Source: Patescibacteria group bacterium (GTDB taxonomy: Bacteria; Patescibacteriota; Gracilibacteria; BD1-5; UBA2023). Taken from it: a DNA stretch of 21,051 nucleotides. The stretch is from NCBI GenBank assembly GCA_030836665.1, contig JAUPLX010000004.1, positions 1 to 21,051 on the forward strand, written 5' to 3'. Each line of letters starts with the position of its first letter. Within the stretch, counting starts at the first letter, position 1. The position numbers and the translations under genes are program-made. Under the pieces are notes generated by a model, which had not been told where the DNA came from, did not search any database, and saw only the letters and a list, made by a program, of their open reading frames with translations. This document shows positions 14,632 through 21,049 of this stretch, in pieces.

Positions 14632-14856
14632 CTACCAGCTCGACTTGCGAACGCCCATGAGTTCTCCGGCGTTAGCCTTTTCACGGACGCAGATGCGGCA
14701 CATGTCGAATTTGCCGAGGTATCCGTTCGCGCGGCCGCAAACGCTGCAGCGGTGGTAGAGACGGCTCGGGAACTTGACCGCGAGACCAGCCGCCTTGCGG
14801 CGTTCTGCGGTGGCGCTCTTACGCTCGCATTTTACGACGAGGGCTTTACGTGCCAT
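14632..14856 (-). CDS. rpsN: 30S ribosomal protein S14, zinc-binding short form
   Basis: S14, 74 aa, of the short zinc-binding type. It has the two CxxC pairs of the zinc ribbon (Cys 37/40 and Cys 53/56) in H-R-C-S-V-C-G-R and D-M-C-R-I-C-V-R-E. The C-terminus G-V-R-K-S-S-W is the family's end. The start M-A-R-K-A-L is typical. The protein belongs to the small-subunit head. It ends with TAG. Its leader contains TTTCCTCCTT on the sense strand, the complement of a Shine-Dalgarno sequence. Confidence 0.96.
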   Translation of the reverse strand: MARKALVVKCERKSATAERRKAAGLAVKFPSRLYHRCSVCGRANGYLGKFDMCRICVREKANAGELMGVRKSSW

Positions 14857-14876
14857 AAGGAGGAAAGGTAATGGGA

Positions 14877-15422
14877 TTATTTCATGAAAGGAAATCCGAG
14901 AGCGTCGAGAAGGGCCTTGGATTGGACCTTGTTTCCGCCGGTGAACTTGATGGTAATCTGAAGTCCGTGCGGCTTGACGACGTCGGTCTGGGGAACTTCC
15001 GGGAAAATGGTGTGTTCCTTGATACCGAAGTTGAAGTTTCCTTCCTGGTCGAACGACCGGGACGAGATTCCGCGGAAGTCGCGGACGCGCGGGAGGATGA
15101 TCGCGATGAGCTTCTGGATGAAAGCGTACATGCGGTCCCCACGGAGCGTGACGGTCATTCCGACCGGCATTCCTTCGCGAAGTTTGAAGTTCGAGATGGA
15201 CTTGCGGGAGTGCTGAACCTTCGGAAGCTGACCGGCGATGAGCGCGAGGTCGTTCCTGAGGCTCGAGAAATCCTTGTTGCCGCTCGCGACGTAGGTTCCG
15301 ATACCCATGTTGAGAACGATCTTCTCGATCTTCGGGATCTGCATGGCGTTCTTAATGCCGAGATCCTTTTGAAGTTTCGGAAGAATTTCGGTCTTGTATT
15401 GCTCTTTGAAATCGAAAGACAT
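14877..15422 (-). CDS. rplE: 50S ribosomal protein L5
   Basis: L5, 181 aa, binds 5S rRNA and contacts the P-site tRNA. Family motifs are seen in order: I-P-K-I-E-K-I-V-L-N-M-G-I-G (about 29-42), A-G-Q-L-P-K-V-Q-H-S-R-K-S-I-S-N-F-K-L-R-E-G at 67-88, V-T-L-R-G-D-R-M-Y-A-F, then the C-terminal half with P-R-V-R-D-F-R-G and F-N-F-G-I-K-E-H-T-I-F-P-E. The length is normal. It ends with TAA and sits between rplX and rpsN, the standard order. Confidence 0.96.
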   Translation of the reverse strand: MSFDFKEQYKTEILPKLQKDLGIKNAMQIPKIEKIVLNMGIGTYVASGNKDFSSLRNDLALIAGQLPKVQHSRKSISNFKLREGMPVGMTVTLRGDRMYAFIQKLIAIILPRVRDFRGISSRSFDQEGNFNFGIKEHTIFPEVPQTDVVKPHGLQITIKFTGGNKVQSKALLDALGFPFMK

Positions 15423-15442
15423 AGCGGTTCGTGCGTGAGGGG

Positions 15443-15748
15443 TTATGCGAGAGCCTTACCGGACTTCTTCGCGATTCGGATCTTCTTGCCTCCCTCGATT
15501 TTGAATCCGATACGGGTCGGCTTTTTGGTGGAGGGGTCGATGATCATGACGTTGGAAACGTGGATGGCGCGTTCGATTTCGACGATCTGACCGGGAACGT
15601 TGCCCTGGCCTTTCACGTGTTTCTTAGCGATGTTCACGCCTTCTACGATGACGCGTTCCGCCTTGAGATCGACCGAAAGGACCTTTGCCTCCTTTCCTTT
15701 GTCCTTCCCGGCAATGACCTTGACGAGGTCTCCAGAGTGGATTTTCAT
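15443..15748 (-). CDS. rplX: 50S ribosomal protein L24
   Basis: L24, 101 aa, an assembly initiator that binds 23S rRNA at the tunnel exit side. The KOW motif G-D-L-V-K-V-I-A-G-K-D-K-G-K-E lies at the N-terminus, followed by V-E-G-V-N-I-A-K-K-H-V-K and the I-H-V-S-N-V-M-I-I-D-P segment. M-K-I-H-S-G-D at ATG 15748 is the family start; the longer frame overlapping rplN is not coding. It ends with TAA and has a pyrimidine-rich leader. Confidence 0.95.
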   Translation of the reverse strand: MKIHSGDLVKVIAGKDKGKEAKVLSVDLKAERVIVEGVNIAKKHVKGQGNVPGQIVEIERAIHVSNVMIIDPSTKKPTRIGFKIEGGKKIRIAKKSGKALA

Positions 15749-15774
15749 AACGGTTTTGGCTGGAAAAGAGGTAA

Positions 15775-16143
15775 TTAGAGAACTTCGGGCGCGAGTGAGA
15801 CGATTTTCTGGAAACCGCGCGCTTTCAGTTCGCGGAAAACCGGACCGAATACGCGGGTTCCTTTGGGTTCGCCGTCTTCGCCAATGATAACGCAAGCGTT
15901 ATCGTCGGAGATGACGTAGGTTCCGTCGTCGCGGCGGACGGGGAACGAAGTGCGGACGACGACCGCCTTGACGACGGATTTCTTTTTAACGATGCCCTGG
16001 GGAAGCGCTTCTTTTACGGAGCCGACGATGATATCGCCAACGCCCGCATAGCGGCGCTTGGATCCGCCGAGGACCTTGATGCAGAGGAGCTCTTTCGCTC
16101 CGGTGTTGTCGACTACGGCGAGCCGGGATTCTGCTTGGATCAT
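15775..16143 (-). CDS. rplN: 50S ribosomal protein L14
   Basis: L14, 122 aa, lies at the subunit interface. It begins M-I-Q-A-E-S-R-L-A-V-V-D-N-T-G-A-K, the family's most constant segment. I-K-V-L-G-G-S-K-R-R-Y-A-G-V-G-D-I-I follows, and it ends with the typical G-P-V-x-R-E-L-x-x-x-x-F-x-K-I-V-S-L-A-P-E-V-L. It is complete and of normal length. It ends with TAA. Confidence 0.97.
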   Translation of the reverse strand: MIQAESRLAVVDNTGAKELLCIKVLGGSKRRYAGVGDIIVGSVKEALPQGIVKKKSVVKAVVVRTSFPVRRDDGTYVISDDNACVIIGEDGEPKGTRVFGPVFRELKARGFQKIVSLAPEVL

Positions 16144-16170
16144 GGATGGTACGGAAGTTAGATTGGTTCG

Positions 16171-16392
16171 TTATCCGACGATTTCCCAGCGTTTCAGCTT
16201 GGAGAGCGGCCGGGTTTCCCGGATGGTAACCGTCTGCCCCTCCTGGCAAGCGTTCGACTCGTCATGGGCGTAGAACTTCGCGCTGACCTTGTAGCGCTTC
16301 TTGTATTTCGGATGGGTCTTGTAGGTGTCTACCGAGACGACGACGGTTTTATCCATCTTCGAGCTGGTGACGATGCCGGTCTTGGTGCGCAT
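16171..16392 (-). CDS. rpsQ: 30S ribosomal protein S17
   Basis: S17, 73 aa, a primary 16S rRNA-binding protein with an OB fold. It shows G-I-V-T-S-S-K-M-D-K-T-V-V-V-S-V (family G-x-V-x-S-x-K-M-x-K-T-x-x-V), H-P-K-Y-K-K-R at 27-33, and the C-terminal I-R-E-T-R-P-L-S-K-L-K-R-W motif. It is slightly shorter than E. coli S17, as is common. It ends with TAA and has no Shine-Dalgarno sequence. Confidence 0.95.
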   Translation of the reverse strand: MRTKTGIVTSSKMDKTVVVSVDTYKTHPKYKKRYKVSAKFYAHDESNACQEGQTVTIRETRPLSKLKRWEIVG

Positions 16393-16418
16393 TGCGGAGA
16401 AAGTAAATCGGGTAGGTC

Positions 16419-16628
16419 TTAGAGAGCGGAGAGGAAGGTGAGCGCCTGGGCCACGCGCTTCTTGTGAAGCTTGACCTGGTGGGTTTCCTTGAGTTCTCCT
16501 GCGACCTTCTTCATCTGAAGGAGGTAGAGATCGCGGCGAGCTTCGTTCAATTCCTTGACGAGCCCTTCGCGGTCGAGTTTCGCGAGAGCGGCGGTCTTTT
16601 TGCCGGTCTCGGTCGTTTTCTTGGCCAT
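16419..16628 (-). CDS. rpmC: 50S ribosomal protein L29
   Basis: L29, 69 aa, a helical protein near the tunnel exit and the signal recognition particle docking site. It has L-V-K-E-L-N-E-A-R-R-D-L-Y-L-L-Q-M-K-K-V-A-G-E-L, the family's helical hairpin pattern, with a lysine- and threonine-rich N-terminal extension of about 17 residues. It ends with TAA and stands in the normal place between rplP and rpsQ. Confidence 0.93.
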   Translation of the reverse strand: MAKKTTETGKKTAALAKLDREGLVKELNEARRDLYLLQMKKVAGELKETHQVKLHKKRVAQALTFLSAL

Positions 16629-16648
16629 GTTGTGGGTGCGGAAAGGAA

Positions 16649-17050
16649 TTAAACGAGAACCTTGGTTTTCACCGGGAGCTTGTAGGCGGCGAGAAGGAAA
16701 GCTTCCTTAGCCTGATCCGCGGGGATTCCGGAGAGTTCGAAGAGGATGCGTCCCGGGCGTACCGGAGCGCGGTACATCTCGAGTCCGCCCTTACCTCCAC
16801 CCATCGGAACTTCGAGCGGCTTCTTGGTGTACGGTTTGTCCGGGAAGATGCGGATCCACATTTTTCCCCCCTTCTTGAGGTAGCGAACCATGACGCGGCG
16901 CGCCGATTCGATCTGACGGGAGGTGAGGTATCCGGCTTCGACGGTCTTAAGTGCGAAGTCCCCGAAGGCTATCTCGGAACCGCGAGTGGCGAGTCCTTTG
17001 ATAACGCCTCGCTGGCCCTTGCGGTATTTCGTTCTGCTCGGCTGAAGCAT
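16649..17050 (-). CDS. rplP: 50S ribosomal protein L16
   Basis: L16, 133 aa, close to the A-site tRNA and needed for full peptidyl transfer. It begins M-L-Q-P-S-R-T-K-Y-R-K and shows G-Y-L-T-S-R-Q-I-E-S-A-R-R, W-I-R-I-F-P-D-K-P-Y-T-K-K-P and R-P-G-R-I-L-F-E-L in order. The loop after P-L-E-V-P-M reads G-G-G-K-G-G-L-E-M-Y-R-A-P-V, which departs from the common G-x-G-K-G-x-x-E-x-W-V-A. It ends with TAA. Confidence 0.96.
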   Translation of the reverse strand: MLQPSRTKYRKGQRGVIKGLATRGSEIAFGDFALKTVEAGYLTSRQIESARRVMVRYLKKGGKMWIRIFPDKPYTKKPLEVPMGGGKGGLEMYRAPVRPGRILFELSGIPADQAKEAFLLAAYKLPVKTKVLV

Positions 17051-17085
17051 GTGACTGGAATTATGCGGCTAATGGAATGGTCCGA

Positions 17086-17721
17086 CTATTTTTTGTAGAT
17101 GTCTCCTTTGTAGATCCATACCTTGATACCGGTGGTACCAGCGGCGGTTTCTGCGCGTTCGGTCGAGTAGTCGATGTCGGCGCGGATCGTAAGGGAGGGG
17201 ATCGAACCTTCCTTATAGGTTTCGGTGCGGGCGATTTCAGCGTTGTTGAGACGTCCTGCGCAGATGACCTTGACCCCGAGAGCCCCCTTCTCCATGGAAC
17301 GGGAGATGGCGTTTTTGACGACGCGACGGTACGGCATGCGCTTTTCGATCTGACGCGCGATGGAATCGGCGACGAGAGCGGCGGAGAGTTCCGGTTTCTT
17401 CACTTCCTTGACTTCGACCTGGAACGGGCGTCCGAATTTCTTGGTGAGACCTTCGGTAAGCTTGGTGATGTTCTCATCGTCCTTTCCGAGAACGAGCGCC
17501 ACCTTCGCGGTGTAGATCGCTACGGAGATGGAGCGGTTGGAGTCGTGGGAAAGGAAGACGTTGGCAACCGGAATTCCCTTGAGGGCGTCCCGAACGAAGA
17601 GACGGACCGCGATGTCCGCCGCGACGTTTTCGGCGTATTCCTTGCGGGAATAGTAACCGGTCGTCCTCCAGGTCTTGATGTAGCCGAGGCGGAAGGCGAG
17701 CGGACTAACTTTGTGTCCCAT
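17086..17721 (-). CDS. rpsC: 30S ribosomal protein S3 (altered KH loop)
   Basis: S3, 211 aa, part of the mRNA entry channel and its helicase. The N-terminus M-G-H-K-V-S-P-L-A-F-R-L-G-Y is canonical. The KH domain is present, but its GXXG loop reads G-K-D-D (79-82) where most S3 proteins have G-K-K-G; the codons are plain GGA AAG GAC GAT, with no frameshift. The C-terminal domain keeps R-M-P-Y-R-R-V-V-K-N-A-I, G-A-L-G-V-K-V-I-C-A-G-R-L-N-N-A-E-I-A-R and the closing I-K-V-W-I-Y-K-G-D. It ends with TAG. Confidence 0.96.
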   Translation of the reverse strand: MGHKVSPLAFRLGYIKTWRTTGYYSRKEYAENVAADIAVRLFVRDALKGIPVANVFLSHDSNRSISVAIYTAKVALVLGKDDENITKLTEGLTKKFGRPFQVEVKEVKKPELSAALVADSIARQIEKRMPYRRVVKNAISRSMEKGALGVKVICAGRLNNAEIARTETYKEGSIPSLTIRADIDYSTERAETAAGTTGIKVWIYKGDIYKK

Positions 17722-17747
17722 GGGTGAGGGTGAAAAGTGGTAATAAG

Positions 17748-18077
17748 TTACGCGCGTGCCGAGAGTTCCACGGTGACGTTGGAGGTGCGCTTGAGAATGG
17801 CATGGGCACGTCCGCGGGAAATCGGATTGTGGCGCTTGTAGACGATTCCCTTGGTGATGACTACCTGCGCGATCTTGAGCGCGGAGACTTCCTGGGAGTC
17901 GTTGTTGGCGGCGTTGTCGACCGCGCTCTTGACGACCTTGTGCAGGAGTCCGGCACTTTTGGTAGGCATGTAGCGAAGGGTCTCGAGCGCCTTCTTCGCG
18001 TCCATGTTCCGGATGATCGAGGCTTCTACCTGGATCTTCTTCGGAGAAATGCGGATGTTGCGGGCGATAGCTTTCAT
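17748..18077 (-). CDS. rplV: 50S ribosomal protein L22
   Basis: L22, 109 aa, lines the nascent-peptide tunnel with a long beta-hairpin. It has A-R-N-I-R-I-S-P-K-K at 4-13, followed by V-V-K-S-A-V-D-N-A-A-N-N and the hairpin region ending Y-K-R-H-N-P-I-S-R-G-R-A-H (family R-x-x-x-R-A-x-G-R-A). It ends with TAA and lies between rpsS and rpsC as expected. No in-frame TGA. Confidence 0.95.
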   Translation of the reverse strand: MKAIARNIRISPKKIQVEASIIRNMDAKKALETLRYMPTKSAGLLHKVVKSAVDNAANNDSQEVSALKIAQVVITKGIVYKRHNPISRGRAHAILKRTSNVTVELSARA

Positions 18078-18107
18078 GACGATTTGGAGATGACGGGTGG
18101 TATCGAC

Positions 18108-18371
18108 TTACTTGTTACCGGAGTGGCCGGTGAATTTGCGCGTGAAGGAGAATTCCCCGAGCTTGTGTCCGACCATGTCTTCGGTGACGAAGACCGGAAG
18201 GTGCGCTTTTCCGTTGTGTACGCCGAAGGTGTGTCCGACGAACTCCGGAACGACGGTGCAGTCGCGGGCCCAAGTCTTGATAACGGTCTTCTTGCCGGAA
18301 GCGTTGAGCTTCTCGACCTTGCCGAAGAGGCGTCCGTCGACGTAGGGTCACTTCTTGAGGGAGCGGGTCAT
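18108..18371 (-). CDS. rpsS: 30S ribosomal protein S19 (UGA=Gly at codon 8)
   Basis: S19, 87 aa, in the small-subunit head next to S13. It reads M-T-R-S-L-K-K-[UGA]-P-Y-V-D-G-R-L from ATG 18371. The TGA at 18350-18348 (codon 8) stands at the universally conserved glycine of S-L-K-K-G-P-F/Y-V. The remainder, with I-K-T-W-A-R-D-C-T-V-V-P-E-F-V-G-H-T-F, H-N-G-K-A-H-L-P-V and the end in E-F-S-F-T-R-K-F-T-G-H, is a normal S19. Under the standard code no S19 of full length could be called here, since the gene would stop after seven codons. It ends with TAA. Confidence 0.97.
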
Positions 18372-18407
18372 ACGTTTGCTGTATAAGGAAAGAGGTTTTT
18401 GATTCGA

Positions 18408-19250
18408 TTAGCCCATGAGCTTTCCGCGCTTGGTGCGGACGATCCATTTGTCGGTCGACTTGCGGTTGCGGGTGATGACGCCACGGGTGATTTTTCCCCA
18501 AGGAGTTTTCGGACCCTTGCGCTGTCCGAGGGACTGGTGTCCTTCACCACCACCGTGCGGGTGGTCTACGGTGTTCATCGAGGAACCGAGGACCGTCGGG
18601 CGGCGGTTCATCCAACGGGAACGTCCGGCCTTACCGATGACGATCTGGTTGTGGAAGGTATTCGAGACGGTACCGACGGTTGCCCAGCACTTCTTGTGGA
18701 TGCGGCGGATTTCTCCGGAAGGGAGCTTCACCTGGGTGTATTCGCCTTCTTGGGACATGACGACGGCGGCCGATCCGGCAGAGCGGACGGTGGAGGCTCC
18801 GAGTCCGACGATGAGTTCGACGTTGTGGATGGAGAGACCTACCGGGATGTTGCCGATGAGGAGGCGGTTTCCCGGGACCGGCTTGGCCGATTCGGAAGTG
18901 ATGATGGTATCGCCTACCTTCATGTCCTTGTGAGCGAGAACGTAGCGGCGTTCGCCGTCACGGTAGCAGACGAGGGCGATGTACCCGGTGCGATTCGGAT
19001 CGTATTCGATCGTTTCGACCTTTGCCGGGATTTCTTTCTTATCGAAGGAGAAATCGACCATGCGGTAGAGTCTCTTGTGTCCGCCGCCCTGGTGGCGGAC
19101 GGTGATGCGGCCCGTATTGTTGCGGCCTGCGGCGTTCTTCTTATAGAACGTGAGGGGCTTGTACGGCTCGGTCGCGGTGATTTCGTCGAACGAGTACCCC
19201 GTCATCTCGCGACGGCTTGGGGTTGTCGGGTTATACTTCTTGATCGACAT
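18408..19250 (-). CDS. rplB: 50S ribosomal protein L2
   Basis: L2, 280 aa, supports the peptidyl-transferase centre and subunit joining. Family features: G-R-I-T-V-R-H-Q-G-G-G-H-K-R at 47-60, the central KOW-like domain with E-Y-D-P-N-R-T, and the C-terminal H-P-H-G-G-G-E-G at 230-237 with the conserved histidine loop, then the basic tail K-T-P-W-G-K. It is of full length and ends with TAA. The leader contains TCTCTCCTCCT on the sense strand. Confidence 0.97.
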   Translation of the reverse strand: MSIKKYNPTTPSRREMTGYSFDEITATEPYKPLTFYKKNAAGRNNTGRITVRHQGGGHKRLYRMVDFSFDKKEIPAKVETIEYDPNRTGYIALVCYRDGERRYVLAHKDMKVGDTIITSESAKPVPGNRLLIGNIPVGLSIHNVELIVGLGASTVRSAGSAAVVMSQEGEYTQVKLPSGEIRRIHKKCWATVGTVSNTFHNQIVIGKAGRSRWMNRRPTVLGSSMNTVDHPHGGGEGHQSLGQRKGPKTPWGKITRGVITRNRKSTDKWIVRTKRGKLMG

Positions 19251-19274
19251 ACGCTTGAGTTTTAGGAGGAGAGA

Positions 19275-19580
19275 CTATTTCTTTTCGGAGAGAATCTTCT
19301 GGAAGTCGGCGAGACGGGTTCCGTCGGCGAGTTTTACCATCGCCTTCTTTTCGATACCGCGTTTCGCGACGATGCCGGCCTTTCCGGCGTTCTTGAATTT
19401 TTCGCGGGTCTTGAGGATGTTGACCGATTCGACCTTGACTCCGTAGAGGCGTTCGAAGGCGGAGCGGACGTCGACCTTGGTTGCCTTCGGATCGACGATG
19501 ACGGTGTAGACTCCGGCGAATTCGAGCACTTGGCTCTTTTCGGAGACGACCGGTTTCTTAATGATCGAGTAGAGCGACAT
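19275..19580 (-). CDS. rplW: 50S ribosomal protein L23
   Basis: L23, 101 aa, at the tunnel exit where trigger factor and SRP bind. It has I-I-K-K-P-V-V-S-E-K-S (6-16), then V-D-P-K-A-T-K-V-D-V-R-S-A-F-E-R-L-Y-G-V-K-V (family A-N-K-x-x-I-K-x-A-V-E-x-x-F-x-V-K-V), and an N-T-region typical I-L-K-T segment. It ends with TAG and lies between rplD and rplB, the standard S10 operon order. Confidence 0.95.
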   Translation of the reverse strand: MSLYSIIKKPVVSEKSQVLEFAGVYTVIVDPKATKVDVRSAFERLYGVKVESVNILKTREKFKNAGKAGIVAKRGIEKKAMVKLADGTRLADFQKILSEKK

Positions 19581-19594
19581 TGTATCGTTACCGG

Positions 19595-20215
19595 TTACGA
19601 GTAGAAGGCGGTTACCTTCTCGAGCGAAGCCTTCGTGAAGACGAGGGTGTCGAACTTGAGGAGGTCTTTCGGGTTGAGGTAGCTCGCGCCGATGAACTTG
19701 GCGTTCGGGATGTTGCGACCACCCTGGAAAGCGTTGCGGTCTTCCGGGAGGACGGCGAACACGGCGGATTTGACTCCCATGTTCGTCACGATGTCCTGCA
19801 TGGTCTTGGTCTTGGCTGCTTCTTCCGAGAAGGATTCGATGACGGCTACTTTTTTCGCTCCTGCCTTGGAAGAGAGGAGGGAAACGAGAGCGAGGCGGCG
19901 TTCCTTCTTATTCATCATGAGCGTCCAGTTGCGGTTGTTGCGGGGTCCGAATGCGACGCCGCCGCCGATACGGGTCGGAGAGCGGGAGTCGCCGGCGCGG
20001 GCCTGGCCCGTACCTTTCTGCTTGTAGAGCTTACGGGTGGAACCGTTGCGGTCGCTGCGGGTCTTGGTGTGGGCTCCGGATACGCGGGCATTTGCCTGCT
20101 GGAGGACGAGGAGACGGTGGATGAGGCCCTGGAGGACTTCTTTCCCGAAGACCTCTTTGGAGAGCTTGACCTTACCGGACTCGAGCCCTTGCTGATTGTA
20201 GAGAATCGCTTCCAT
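19595..20215 (-). CDS. rplD: 50S ribosomal protein L4
   Basis: L4, 206 aa, reaches into the exit tunnel with a long loop; in E. coli it also represses the S10 operon. The tunnel-loop motif is clear: T-K-T-R-S-D-R-N-G-S-T-R-K-L-Y-K-Q-K-G-T-G-Q-A-R-A-G at about 51-76, followed by F-G-P-R-N. The C-terminal globular half has the usual alternating strands and helices. It ends with TAA, overlaps nothing, and follows rplC by 19 bases. Confidence 0.95.
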   Translation of the reverse strand: MEAILYNQQGLESGKVKLSKEVFGKEVLQGLIHRLLVLQQANARVSGAHTKTRSDRNGSTRKLYKQKGTGQARAGDSRSPTRIGGGVAFGPRNNRNWTLMMNKKERRLALVSLLSSKAGAKKVAVIESFSEEAAKTKTMQDIVTNMGVKSAVFAVLPEDRNAFQGGRNIPNAKFIGASYLNPKDLLKFDTLVFTKASLEKVTAFYS

Positions 20216-20234
20216 AGTTGGATAATCGCGGGAT

Positions 20235-20789
20235 TTAGAAATCTAAGACGAGAAGGGAGTTGCGAGCGCCCGGAACCGGTCCCTTGAGGGCGATGACCGA
20301 GAGGTTCTTGTTGACGAGCTCGAGCGGAACCTTCTTGATGGTGATGCGTTCGGTACCCATGTGTCCGTGCATTTTCTGTCCCGGTTTGGTGCGGCGCGGT
20401 TTGCGGCAACCGATGGAACCGAGGGCGCGGTGGAACTTGGATCCGTGTCCCGCAGGACCTCCGGAGAAGTTGTGGCGCTTCATGGCACCCGCGAAACCCT
20501 TACCCTTGGAAATTCCATGGAGGGTGACGGTGGCGACGCCTTCGAGAACGTCGAGGGTGACGGCGTCTCCGGCTTTCATGCCGGTGAACGCTCCCGTGAA
20601 CGGGACTTCGCGACGGACGACTCTTTTGCCGTCTACCGCTTCAAGTACGACAGCTTCGTAACCGTCCTTTTCGACGGTCTTGATCTGTGCGATCTTCAGC
20701 TCGGGGACCCGGAGGAGAGTAACGGGGACGAATGCGTCTCCCTTTACCACGCGGGTCATGTCGAGCTTCTTAACGATAAGTCAAGCCAT
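20235..20789 (-). CDS. rplC: 50S ribosomal protein L3 (UGA=Gly at codon 3)
   Basis: L3, 184 aa, starts large-subunit assembly and reaches the peptidyl-transferase centre. From ATG 20789 it reads M-A-[UGA]-L-I-V-K-K-L-D-M-T-R-V, with TGA at 20783-20781 (codon 3) at the N-terminal glycine of the family (x-x-G-L-I-G-K-K-x-G-M-T). A standard-code caller would use ATG 20759 and lose ten residues. Two other usual glycines of that motif are V and D here. The core G-K-G-F-A-G-A-M-K-R-H-N-F-S-G-G-P-A-G-H-G-S and H-R-A-L-G-S-I-G motifs are intact. It is the first gene of the cluster: no rpsJ (S10) precedes it. It ends with TAA. Confidence 0.95.
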
Positions 20790-20898
20790 GACCTAGTAGA
20801 AAAAAAGCATATAAATTAGAGGTTCCGTAGATCGCTTCCAAGACGCTTACACGCTGGACGGGATGGGCTACGCAACATAACTCTTCGTGAATCGAAGT
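20790..20898 (-). promoter_or_regulatory. rplC operon 5' leader, possibly structured
   Basis: About 108 transcribed bases separate the candidate promoter from rplC. I see a small hairpin (CTTCG 20897-20893 with CGAAG 20887-20883) and a 5-bp pairing of CGTAG (20872-20868) with CTACG (20830-20826) enclosing 37 bases. A T-run lies near 20805. S10-type leaders in other bacteria bind L4. Autoregulation here is only a suggestion. Confidence 0.35.
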
Positions 20899-20904
20899 GG
20901 AACG

Positions 20905-20932
20905 ATTCTATGGAAAAGATACCGGGCGTCAA
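20905..20932 (-). promoter_or_regulatory. Candidate promoter of the ribosomal protein operon
   Basis: On the minus strand TTGACG (20932-20927), a 16-base spacer and TAGAAT (20910-20905). It lies just after the stop of the preceding CDS and is the only good promoter I see ahead of the ribosomal cluster. Confidence 0.6.
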
Positions 20933-20944
20933 ATCGTTTTTCGC

Positions 20945-21049
20945 TTATTTTCCGCCAAGCGCCCGAATCTTGGATTCGATATCGGACTTAAGGTACGAAA
21001 AAACCGCGATGAGGATTTTTTTTCGGTTCGGCGTAATATTGCGCTCCGA
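20945..21049 (-). CDS. C-terminal fragment of an unidentified CDS (cut by window edge)
   Basis: The last 34 residues of a minus-strand frame that is open to the window edge, ending with TAA. It has protein-like composition, with a helix pattern such as I-L-I-A-V-F-S-Y-L-K-S-D-I-E-S-K-I. It does not look like the end of S10 or EF-Tu, the usual neighbours upstream of L3. It is followed directly by the rplC promoter. Function unknown. Confidence 0.5.
   Translation of the reverse strand, partial: SERNITPNRKKILIAVFSYLKSDIESKIRALGGK

Noticed and set aside
18348..18350. UGA as tryptophan (table 4) or selenocysteine
   Set aside because: The aligned residues are conserved glycines, not Trp or Cys; TGG serves Trp across the window, and a selenocysteine reading would need a SECIS element at each of many unrelated genes.
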